Source: Pratylenchus scribneri
Taxonomy: Eukaryota > Nematoda > Chromadorea > Rhabditida > Pratylenchidae
Length of the DNA stretch: 64,000 bases
Direction: 5' to 3'
NCBI GenBank assembly: GCA_030063045.1
Contig: JAQSEB010000013.1
Coordinates: forward strand, 310,001-374,000
The notes under the pieces are model-generated. The model had not been told where the DNA came from and ran no database searches. It saw only the letters and a program-made list of their open reading frames with translations. The translations under genes and the position numbers were made by a program. Below are positions 22,921 through 31,281 of this stretch, piece after piece; the stretch's first letter is position 1, and each line of letters opens with the position of its first letter.

Positions 22921-23310
22921 TTACGTCATCAATGATATAATTAGTGACGTCATTTTTGATTACGCCATCGTTGACGTAATTTGTTACGCATTTTTTATGA
23001 CGTCATTTATAACGTAATTATTGATGTCATTTTTTTGATGACGTCATCATTGACGTAATTTGTTACGCATTTTTTATGACGTCATTTATAACGTAATTAT
23101 TGACGTCATTTTTTTGATGACGTCATCATTGCCGTAATTTGTTACGCATTTTTTATGACGTCATTTATAACGTAATTATTGACGTCATTTTTTTGATGAC
23201 GTCATCATTGACGTAATTTGGTACGCATTTTTGATGACGTCATTAATGACGTAATTAGTGATGTCATTTTTAATGACGTCACAAATGACGTAATCAGTGA
23301 CGTCAGTCAT
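22921..23310 (+). promoter_or_regulatory. 79-bp repeats carrying about a dozen CRE palindromes
   Basis: A 79-base unit recurs with starts at about 22972, 23051, 23130 and 23209. It is packed with the palindrome TGACGTCA, plus half-sites such as TGACGTAA. TGACGTCA is the consensus site of CREB/ATF bZIP factors. The array lies directly upstream of the gene at 23510, so a cAMP- or stress-responsive enhancer is plausible. A purely structural minisatellite is the alternative. Confidence 0.75.
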
Positions 23311-23398
23311 TAGGGAGACAGCAGTTACGAAATTTTAAAAAATTCCAAAAATTTCAATTTTAACGATAATCAAAAAAAGTCAGGTGTTTCATAACCCC

Positions 23399-23462
23399 CT
23401 GCCCCTCCACCGCCATTGCCGCCGCCGCCGCCACTGCCGCCGCCGCCGCCGCCGCCGCCACG
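23399..23462. repeat. GCC/CCG trinucleotide run next to a promoter
   Basis: A (CCG)n-type run interrupted by CCA and ATT triplets, ending just before the TATA box of the next gene. It is the most G+C-rich patch in the Polinton. Confidence 0.85.
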
Positions 23463-23469
23463 GGAGGAG

Positions 23470-23479
23470 TATATAAAGG
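23470..23479 (+). promoter_or_regulatory. TATA box of the helical-repeat gene
   Basis: TATATAAAGG, 40 bases before the ATG, immediately after the CCG run. Confidence 0.7.
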
Positions 23480-23509
23480 AAGAATTTCATAGATTTTGTC
23501 ATTCCTAAA

Positions 23510-24899
23510 ATGTTAATATTCTCTAAAGATTTTCCTCCTTATGCTGAATTTTTTATATTAAACAATGGAATTTCAATAAGGAGTCATCGTTTTGGTGATT
23601 CTTCACGTTTTTTACCATACAATTTGGAGGAAGATTCTATCCAGGATATTGAATTGTCTTTCTCAATTAATTGTCGCGGAATTATAGTATTTTGTTCTCG
23701 AATTAATAAAATGCCAAGACATACCTTTTTCAGAAAGATGTCATGACATACCCGATTATACATTATTTACAATACACCATAAATGGAAGAAATTTTATGT
23801 TGAGCATGAGAATCCGCGCTCTATCTTTGTCAAGGACTATGATTGGAATGCACCAGAAATTGTCAAATTTCCTGATTTAGATGGCCAACCATCTACGCCA
23901 AATTGTTGTGAATTCCGATTTGAAGATTTCGACCGACTTTATTACAATTGGGAATTTTTAGCATTTCTCTCTGATACCTTACATGCTTTAGCTGCAATAA
24001 TAACAGGTCAATTTCCTACTACAAATGTGTTTAATATGCTTAAAGAAAATTGCGATCCATTTATTATCAGTTTTCTACAAAAATTAGATTGTCCTACTTT
24101 TTCTGATGATCGCATTTCACAACTAATTGACGATCACGTTCTACAACAGGGCTTATATAATATACATCCCCATAGAATTGCTATTTTGAAGAAAGATGAT
24201 GATGAGTTTTTAATACCTACACAAGAGGAAATTGAACTTTATAATCGAAATAAAAAGGAGATTTATGAATACCCAGAAATAGAACGAACTCATCCAAGGC
24301 ATATATCGAGCGAAATTGATTCAATTCTTCAAATAATTGCTGGTATAGCTACATATTTGCATTTATCTATCAAAGAATTCCACAAACATCCTATATTAAT
24401 CAATGCTACAGCCATAATGAAGGAAGAAAATGAACAAGCTGAGCTTGGCAGTTTTAGAGCAATACAATACCCAGAATTAGAATACTTAACTAAGCGTCTT
24501 ATTGAATACTATGATCATTTATGCAATTGGGAAATCAATCCTACAAGAATTATAAAATTGATTCGAAAATATGGGGGTTCTGCTTTTGAATATTATTGTC
24601 AATTACTTAATTACACATGGCGAACACCTCCACCCGACCCTCCTGCTGACGAGAAACATTTTCGTCCTACAGTAATGGAAATTGAGCTTTATAGAAAGAA
24701 TTATCCAGAAATGGCTAAATGGCCTTCGCGCGATTCGGACGTAGATTTCAATAAAATGTTTCGATTAATCGCATATGCTACAGCATTCTTGCATATTTCA
24801 GTCAAATACAATTTTACTCCAATTGTGAAACCATTAAAGAATGAAAGACTAAATGAATGTGTGAGATTTATGGAAAAATTAAATATTAGTTATTCATAA
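23510..24899 (+). pseudogene. Helical-repeat protein of unknown function, one frameshift
   Basis: About 460 residues, no named family recognised. The first 80 residues include the stretch ending IVFCSRINKMP, which parallels VTVYCSRIKGP in the gene at the right edge (33764-34201). The rest contains at least two similar helical units. Each has an IELY motif (QEEIELYNRN and VMEIELYRKN) followed by a hydrophobic helix (ILQIIAGIATYLHLSIK and FRLIAYATAFLHISVK). The 172-residue protein at 14440 resembles one unit. The frame shifts by one base around 23730-23745: the first frame stops at a TGA at 23744-23746, and the continuing frame is open from there to 24899. Coding after 23746 does not need the GTG at 24027. 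It lies downstream of the CRE array and converges on the protease gene. Confidence 0.7.
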
Positions 24900-24908
24900 A
24901 TTAATTGT

Positions 24909-25358
24909 TTATTCAATAATTTTATTAATCATATTACGTACAAATAAATCAGATTGTCCACAATTATCAAGTAATTCAAGGAAATAATCAAAAGAATAAC
25001 CAAGTGATAGGAAATAAATAAAAAGGATACAATATTGAGCACAAGTTTCTGCATTATATGCTTGATATGATCTTTTATTTCTTATAACTTTAGGAAATTT
25101 TGATAAAAAATTATTTATTAACAAGTTTATGGGTAAGGCATAGCTATCAAAATAAATCACTTGTCTTTCCATTCCATTTGTAAAGATAGCCACCCAATGT
25201 GACCCTCGGAATATATGAGGATCTAAATTTACAATAAGTGCAGAAGGATGTTTCATTGTTGAAGGATTAGGTATCAGATTGCATGGAAAGCATCCTCGAA
25301 ACACATTGCTTGTCTTTTGATTTTGATGAAGAATTTTACTAATTTGCTCCTCGTCCAT
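24909..25358 (-). CDS. PRO: Adenain-like cysteine protease
   Basis: 149 residues, normal for a Polinton protease and shorter than adenovirus adenain. The catalytic set is visible: H54 in GSHWVAI, D71 in IYFDSY, Q99 in SYQAYN as oxyanion residue, and C106 in ETCAQYC, seven residues after the Gln as in the adenain family. The usual Gly after the catalytic Cys is Ala here. The enzyme is expected to cleave capsid precursor proteins during maturation. The ATG overlaps the end of the upstream membrane-protein gene by 20 bases in a +1 frame. No separate TATA box stands out, so the two may share a transcript. Confidence 0.88.
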   Translation of the reverse strand: MDEEQISKILHQNQKTSNVFRGCFPCNLIPNPSTMKHPSALIVNLDPHIFRGSHWVAIFTNGMERQVIYFDSYALPINLLINNFLSKFPKVIRNKRSYQAYNAETCAQYCILFIYFLSLGYSFDYFLELLDNCGQSDLFVRNMINKIIE

Positions 25359-25770
25359 ATGGGGATCCCAGTTCTATATTCTCTTGATTTTTATTTTTAT
25401 TTGTATTGATTCCTTTAATATTTGATTTAAACCAAATGATTGATCGAATTTGATAGAAAATTAAACTTCCAATTAGTAGAACAAATAATATTAGCATTCC
25501 CCAACAATATATATGGCCATAAATGTTGCCATCTTTAGGGTTTTCTTTACACAAAAATGGTGTAGGGAAAGTGAAAGGAGTAGCGATCGGATGAATCAGC
25601 TCTCCAATAGGTTTCGATGAATTTTCTTGACCAATTATTGATGAAATATTACCCGCTTGACTAAGATAATAGGCGAATTCTGGAATTTCTTTTATATTGA
25701 CATTGTTGTCTACTGCTAAGGAAAATATTGGCAAAATAAATGCCATTAGTATGGAATATAATAAAAACAT
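25339..25770 (-). CDS. Small single-pass membrane protein with signal peptide
   Basis: 143 residues, family not recognised. A hydrophobic leader (1-19, ending FSLAV), a short ectodomain with two N-glycosylation sequons (N41-I-S, N50-S-S) and cysteines at 74 and 89, one transmembrane helix (about 90-108), then a basic/Asn-rich cytoplasmic tail. This is the topology of a type I membrane protein. In a virus-like element it could be an envelope or internal-membrane protein, but it is much too short for a known class of fusion protein. It sits between the major capsid and protease genes and overlaps the protease start. A TATAAAAAA-like word lies about 40 bases upstream of its ATG. Confidence 0.7.
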   Translation of the reverse strand: MFLLYSILMAFILPIFSLAVDNNVNIKEIPEFAYYLSQAGNISSIIGQENSSKPIGELIHPIATPFTFPTPFLCKENPKDGNIYGHIYCWGMLILFVLLIGSLIFYQIRSIIWFKSNIKGINTNKNKNQENIELGSPYGRGAN

Positions 25771-25838
25771 TTTATCTTTAAAAAGTTACAATAATTGAAA
25801 ATTTTTTATAAATGAAATTGTAAAATGAAAAGGTAGAA

Positions 25839-27188
25839 TTAAAAAGTGGTATCGCTAGAAATCGTTCGATTCTTATCTAGCATAATCAATGAATCAGCCT
25901 CGCCCATCACAATCAACATTAGGCCGCCGTCTGGAACTGGTGACGCAAATTTAATGTTAACAGCTGTTGTACCATTTTTGATCAAGTCAAAAAGACCGCC
26001 TTGATCTTCGCCACTATTAATCATATTGAAAACATAGATGCAATGCGTTTTGCCAAATTGTACACGAGTTATTCCATTACCATTATTCGTATTTGTAAAT
26101 CCAATTGCCTCATACATATCATTGAATGGGCGAGAAAATTTTCCTTTATTATAATCCAGATCATATGGAACTTGTGGGTATGTCCGGCCATTTGCAATAA
26201 TACTGATTTCTCGCACATCAAAAGGTTGGAAATTGAAAGGACTTTTCTTGATATGCCCGAGATAGTCTTCGTTAGATACCAATCCTAGTATAATTCTCCT
26301 AGGTATTTGATCCATAAAGAGATTTGCATTAAATTCAAATCTTCCTTGACTAATGAATAAAGATTTCATCATTGATTTTCGTACGGCATATCTAGCGGGT
26401 TTCATTTCTAGTTTTCGGGCAATATCTAAAGACAATCCATCCATCAAATCTACTTTTTTGACATAGAGTTTGCAGTTCATTACTTCAAATTCATATTCAT
26501 CTGTATCAACAGCATCTGGGGCTATTACTAAAAATTTCGTGTGATTTGGTAAAATTTCAATATCGATTTCGCAATGTGAAATCAGATAGAGTGGTTGGCA
26601 AAATAAGTCCGCATCGATTTTTGAAATGAATTGAATTGTTCTACTCTTTTCGAATAATTTTGTTCTTAAATCAAAGCCGGCTCCTCCTTCTAAAGTATCT
26701 CCATTGTCCCCATGGTATCCCGCTGCATTCAAATGACTATTTTTTGCTTCCATACTATAAGATAGTTCATGCGAAAAATAGGATTTATAGGCCATTAAAG
26801 AATTTGAATTGAATATTTCCCGCCCATTTATGCTAATCCTCATATTATTGATAAATGTGTTTCCAATTAATTGAATAGGAGCTACCTTCTCGTTTGCTGG
26901 AAGATTTGTCCATACTCCGCCAATCTTTTTTCGTATACGAAATTCTGTGAGCAAATAGCATTTTGAAAGGTCAATATAATTCTGTGATGAATGGATTTTA
27001 AAATGATACGGTGTATCGGTTAAGGGATTGCTGGTTAAAATTTCAAAAACTTTAGCCGATGAGACACTGACATTGGTCAGTGGAATTTGAAAAAAATCCA
27101 ATGCATTTGTAATTGAGTTTATACTATCGTTGTCAATTTTATGATAAGTCATGTTTAAGAATTTTAAAATTTTTGATAAAATTTCCAT
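25839..27188 (-). CDS. MCP: Major capsid protein (double jelly roll)
   Basis: 449 residues, intact. The N-terminus shows the Polinton/adenovirus-type capsid pattern: DFFQIPLTN (31-39), then a segment with YIDLSKCYLLTEFRIRK and a following block with NTFINNMRISINGREI. Homologues form hexon-like capsomers with two jelly-roll folds. Assembly of an icosahedral capsid is established for relatives only by modelling. The ATG at 27188 is about 30 bases from the TATA box, giving a very short leader. M13 is a possible alternative start, where homologous sequence begins. It sits between the membrane-protein gene and the small glycine-rich protein, all leftward. Confidence 0.85.
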   Translation of the reverse strand: MEILSKILKFLNMTYHKIDNDSINSITNALDFFQIPLTNVSVSSAKVFEILTSNPLTDTPYHFKIHSSQNYIDLSKCYLLTEFRIRKKIGGVWTNLPANEKVAPIQLIGNTFINNMRISINGREIFNSNSLMAYKSYFSHELSYSMEAKNSHLNAAGYHGDNGDTLEGGAGFDLRTKLFEKSRTIQFISKIDADLFCQPLYLISHCEIDIEILPNHTKFLVIAPDAVDTDEYEFEVMNCKLYVKKVDLMDGLSLDIARKLEMKPARYAVRKSMMKSLFISQGRFEFNANLFMDQIPRRIILGLVSNEDYLGHIKKSPFNFQPFDVREISIIANGRTYPQVPYDLDYNKGKFSRPFNDMYEAIGFTNTNNGNGITRVQFGKTHCIYVFNMINSGEDQGGLFDLIKNGTTAVNIKFASPVPDGGLMLIVMGEADSLIMLDKNRTISSDTTF

Positions 27189-27217
27189 GAATGATTCTTG
27201 AAAATTAATGGAAGTTA

Positions 27218-27225
27218 TTTATATA
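27218..27225 (-). promoter_or_regulatory. TATA box of the major capsid gene
   Basis: TATATAAA in GAGTATATAAATA context on the minus strand, squeezed into the 45 bases between two capsid-region genes. This indicates separate transcription of MCP. Confidence 0.65.
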
Positions 27226-27233
27226 CTCACTTT

Positions 27234-27749
27234 TTAATAGAGACCAAAAGCATCTGAGCGCAATCGTTTTTTCGAGTGCGCCAAAGGTTTAGTGATTGTG
27301 CTTCCAATTATTGTTTGATGATTTGGAATAAGAGCGAGTTTTTTCCGTTTAGCTCTTCTTTTCCTAGGAAATCCGCTTCCAAATTGTTTTGGAAAACCTC
27401 CTTGATCCAAAACTGTATCAATTCCTTTCTTTCCTTCACTCAATACCGAACTCTTTAACGGTTCTCCTTCTTTGATTTTATCTAATATTCTTTGACCGGT
27501 GTTCAACGCTTCCGCACTAATAGCTGTTCCAGCTTTACTTAATATTGGTAAGAAAAATCTCCATATTCCACGAAACACATCACCGACTCCTGCTCCTCCT
27601 TGAATTCCATAACCCCGTTGAAATGGGGGTGAGCCACGAAAATAATTAAAACCACCACTATCATTGGGTTCAGTAGGTAATACACCCCCACCCGTTTGTA
27701 TAAAATCATCGTATCCTACTGTAGAAGTATTGAAGATTACATGAACCAT
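27234..27749 (-). CDS. Glycine-rich amphipathic virion protein (pVI/pX-like)
   Basis: 171 residues, intact. A Gly-rich N-terminal part runs into GIQGGAGVGDVFRGIWRFF (48-66), and then ILSKAGTAISAEALNTGQRI (70-89), which can form an amphipathic helix. A basic cluster, KRRAKRKK (130-137), looks like a nuclear-localisation or DNA-binding signal. Proteins of this type are common beside capsid genes in Polintons and adintoviruses and have been compared with adenovirus minor core and membrane-active proteins. The comparison is from family knowledge, and I cannot choose between pVI and pX. It lies directly upstream of MCP. Confidence 0.7.
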   Translation of the reverse strand: MVHVIFNTSTVGYDDFIQTGGGVLPTEPNDSGGFNYFRGSPPFQRGYGIQGGAGVGDVFRGIWRFFLPILSKAGTAISAEALNTGQRILDKIKEGEPLKSSVLSEGKKGIDTVLDQGGFPKQFGSGFPRKRRAKRKKLALIPNHQTIIGSTITKPLAHSKKRLRSDAFGLY

Positions 27750-27830
27750 TTTTAATTTTAATAATGTTTATTCAATAATAATAATTTTGAATTTATGAAA
27801 AAGAAAATAGATAAAAATACAATTGAATAT

Positions 27831-30066
27831 TCAAATGTTAAATACTTTTTTAAATAATAGAACAATCATCACTGTTCCCCACGAGAATGGGACTGGTCTT
27901 CCATCATCCATTGTTTGTAGCTCTATTTCAATCTCGTTTACCTCCTTTGGTAATACCCGAGCGAAAATTGGCGAATCGTAGATCTTTTCATAATATTCTC
28001 CTGGTTTAGCACCAGATATTGAAACAACGCGAAGAAGTGAGCTCAGTGCATTTCCAATAATCATATTTTCGGTTAAGCCTTTTGTATAAACAGCAAAACT
28101 AGAAATCCCACCGCGAAGATCTGTAACATATTTTGCGATTTCACCGTTTTTCACCAAATTTACATTTTCAAAACCTAATACATAACCAAGCTGATGGGTG
28201 AAAGAGATATGTGTTATGTTAGGATTGTCAAAGATTACCATAAAACGTTCAAATTCTGTATGATAAATGATTTCAAGTGAATCGATTAATTGTTTAGCAT
28301 AGGACACATTTATATTATCATTTTTCCATTGAGGTCCAAAAAATACTTGCATCATATCCTTATTCTTATCTCGTTTACCAAGTCCCATTGATGCGATTAT
28401 ATCCCTATTTCTGTCTCTTGGGCGGAATCCAAATACTTTTTGCATAAAAGTTTTCTCCTCATCTGTATGTATTGTCTGGGTTTCCATATCATTTCTATTC
28501 TCGCTAAATGTTTCCTCTCTCTCTTCTTGTTCATGTTTATTTTCATTCACATTCGTGGAATCATCATTGGGCAAGGTTTTTGGTATTGTCTCTTCATCTT
28601 TATTCTCCGCTTCTTCATTATCTTTATTTTCTTCTACTCTCTCTTTTGGTCTTATACCAAATCCTTTTTGCATAAAATCATTTTCTTTATTTCTTGGACG
28701 GAATCCAAAGGTATTTTGCATAAAATTTCCTTTTCTAGCTTGGGCTTCCGGGATTTCTGGGATAGGAGTCAATGCTTCACCAAGGACACTGTAAAAACCA
28801 ATCTGCCCCAATAATTTCATTTGTTCATATTCTTTTTTATAATTTTCTTCATCTCTTCTTTTACCTTCATATTCTAATGCGGAGAATCGATTTCGGCGAT
28901 AAGCAATCAATCCAGAGAGCTGATTGATTTCATTAGTCAATTGTTTTTTTCTTTCTTCATCTGTTTCCAAATTCAAAATTTCCCTTTTTTCCGATATATG
29001 ATTTTTGCAGTTCTTGTAATTTTTTATTTATAGCATCCCAATAATTAATAGGATTTTTTATAAAAAAGTCATTCACATATGCTGAGTTTCGTTCCCAATT
29101 ATCTTTTTCGTATTCTTCTTTCGTTTTTTGTTGTTCCTTCTCAATAATTCCTTTCATAATAACATTCAAATTATTACGTAAATGTCTTTGTTTTACTCTC
29201 AATCTGTTCAATGCATGTGCGATTTCTTGAATTTCCTTAGGTTCTTTTGCATCTCTATACCTTTCCAAATTTTCTTTTATTTTTGTATAATAATCTACCA
29301 AGCGAATTCGTTCTTCTCCAATCTTTTCCCAGTAATTTGTGGGAAAGACTTGTAAAAATTGTTCGACAATAATTTTATTATTCTCTTCAGTTGAATCGTC
29401 TCTCCTTTTTGCTTCTTCTTCCAATTTTTCAATTTTAGCTTTCATTTCACGGGAACTTCTCATTTGCTGTTGCATTTTATGCCAAAGTCTTTGTTTTTCA
29501 GTTATATTTTCATTGCTAATATTTTTATATTCATCAGCTTTTTCTTTTAATTCCTTTTCCATTTCTTCTATCTCATTTTTCTTATCATTAATTACATCCC
29601 AATAGTCATCGGGATGTTCATGGAAAAATGTAATTATATAATTCAATAATTCTTCACTGGTTTGTTCCATATTCTCAACATTCTTTCTTTTACGGACCGA
29701 ACTAGTAATTGTTGGCGAATCAATGAATCCTTTTCTAATTGATTCTAATGCTTGACTTTGATATTTAAGTGTTGCTTTTAGAAAATCATGTAAATCTTCC
29801 ACGGAATTATTGGAGGAAGATGGAACGGGTATCCTAAGTGTATAATTTTTTCCTTTATCATCTTTATAATGAATAAAAATTGCTTGGTCATCAAGAGTTC
29901 CAATAGTTGAATGCCAGCTATAAGGAAAACTTATACTATGTAATCCGCATACCCAATCTCCATTAAATTTTAATGGCTTGGGTAGACGCATTCGAAATTT
30001 ATTTGATGTATTATCGGGATAATCTTTAATATTGCTGGGAACATAAACAAAGAAACTGTTTGACAT
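27831..30066 (-). pseudogene. Probable penton-type minor capsid protein with large coiled-coil insert, frame-split
   Basis: Two frames read as one gene. The first (28957-30066, 369 residues) starts with SNSFFVYVPSN and GDWVCGLHSISFPYSW, the N-terminal signature of a family found beside MCP in most Polintons. The second (27831-28976, 381 residues) ends with the matching C-terminal signature around SSLLRVVSIS and GRPVPFSWGTVMIV. Relatives are usually single proteins of about 400-450 residues. Here the middle holds a long charged coiled coil with three P-x-x-YW-x-x-I repeats, then degenerate FMQxxFGFRPR repeats. The frames overlap by 20 bases near 28957-28976, next to an A6-G3 run, offset by +1. 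A one-base indel is the simplest explanation. Two overlapping genes or a programmed shift are less likely. The minor-capsid role is from family knowledge and moderately sure. Confidence 0.7.
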
Positions 30067-30126
30067 TTTTAAAGTTTTTTATTCAATTAAAATTTTACAA
30101 ATGAATTTGAAAAAATAAAATGAATA

Positions 30127-30134
30127 TATTTATA
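30127..30134 (-). promoter_or_regulatory. TATA box of the minor-capsid-like gene
   Basis: TATAAATA on the minus strand, about 60 bases before the ATG at 30066 and just beyond the integrase stop. Confidence 0.5.
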
Positions 30135-30145
30135 TCAATTCTGAT

Positions 30146-31237
30146 TTATGTATCTGTTCCAACTAGCTGAGATTGATGTATCCATTCTGGTTCTGAATAG
30201 CCAATAAACTTTACTAAATAGTCCATGGTTCCATCTCTTCTCTTTTTCGTTTTCAAAATTTCTTGAATTCTATAAGATGTCTCTTCATCCTTCCGTACTT
30301 TCGATAATTCTTCCGCATAGAAATTTTCCTTGAACGGTTCGTCTTTCTCGTCTTTAACCTTATACACGACAGGTTTAGAATTCTTCTTGATTTTATCAAT
30401 TTCCAATATTTCGTCTCCCCAGTTTGTATAATATCCTTTCTCAAATTTACCTTTGCCTCGACTCATTCTTACAAAGTCACCCTCTTTGAATTTTATTTTT
30501 GGTTTATCATTTTTTATACTCAATGCATTTCCATAAATTTTCTTCCATACTCGTTGAGCATTCTTAAAATTGACATCTACAGGTCTCATCCCATGCACTC
30601 TACTTTTTGAAAGATTGATTGCATTAACGATTTTCGGTAGAACATCTATCCATTTTTGGGTTTGTTTTTCAGCAAAATATCTATAAAGGCGTTGTTTTAA
30701 ATTTTGGATAGCTCTTTCCGCTACTGCAGCTTTTTGATAAGTGGAACTTGCTTCATACTTTTGAATATCCTCATTTTTAAACCAATTATTCATTAGACGG
30801 TTTTTGAATTCCGTTCCCAAATCTGAATAGATAACCATAGGTTTCATCGGCATTTGTTTAATCAGTTCTTCAAATGCTTTAACCATATCCTCGGCTTTTT
30901 TAGTTTTAAGTGGAACGGCAAATACTCTTTTTGAAAGTACATCAATTCCAACTAACATGTATCGATTTCCTTGATTATCCTTGGCCAAAGCTTGCATATC
31001 AGCTAAATCCACTTGAACATGGGTCATAAAACCAGAAGCAATTGTCTTAACTCTAGGAAAATGTATTCTCCTAGGTCGCATAAGAGTATATGTACGATGA
31101 CCCTGCAAAAAGTGTTCTACATCCTCTTTTTTAATATTAGGATTCTCTTTTTGCGCTTCCCTAAGCAATGAATCTTGGCCAGCAAAACCGGCAGGATTTG
31201 AAGGATTATTGTAAATATTTTTCAAAATTTTATCCAT
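30146..31237 (-). CDS. INT: Chromodomain integrase (DDE family)
   Basis: 363 residues, intact. It catalyses strand transfer of element ends into host DNA. The RNase H-type core shows D77 (VQVDLADM), D139 (IYSDLGTEF) and E174 (AVAERAIQNLK), with about 35 residues between the last two. The N-terminal part contains the Polinton-type NNPSNPAGFAG stretch. Residues about 322-358 (YRIQEIL, then DYLVKFIGYSEPEW) form a chromodomain, which in related integrases binds histone tails and can direct insertion to silent chromatin. No lesion is seen, so the enzyme might still be made even though polB is broken. An AATATATATTC word lies about 25 bases upstream of the ATG and could serve as a weak TATA box. 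Confidence 0.93.
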   Translation of the reverse strand: MDKILKNIYNNPSNPAGFAGQDSLLREAQKENPNIKKEDVEHFLQGHRTYTLMRPRRIHFPRVKTIASGFMTHVQVDLADMQALAKDNQGNRYMLVGIDVLSKRVFAVPLKTKKAEDMVKAFEELIKQMPMKPMVIYSDLGTEFKNRLMNNWFKNEDIQKYEASSTYQKAAVAERAIQNLKQRLYRYFAEKQTQKWIDVLPKIVNAINLSKSRVHGMRPVDVNFKNAQRVWKKIYGNALSIKNDKPKIKFKEGDFVRMSRGKGKFEKGYYTNWGDEILEIDKIKKNSKPVVYKVKDEKDEPFKENFYAEELSKVRKDEETSYRIQEILKTKKRRDGTMDYLVKFIGYSEPEWIHQSQLVGTDT

Positions 31238-31281
31238 TTTAATAAAATTAATAATGATTACAATATGAATATATATTATGA

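Noticed and set aside
24027..24899. Independent gene starting with GTG at 24027
   Set aside because: The same frame is open back to about 23745 and continues the protein begun at 23510, so it is the downstream part of a frameshifted gene.
28960..28990. Programmed -1 frameshift at A-AAA-AAG in the minor-capsid-like gene
   Set aside because: The heptamer is in register, but the -1 frame stops after three codons. The downstream half is in the +1 frame, so -1 slippage cannot join the halves.
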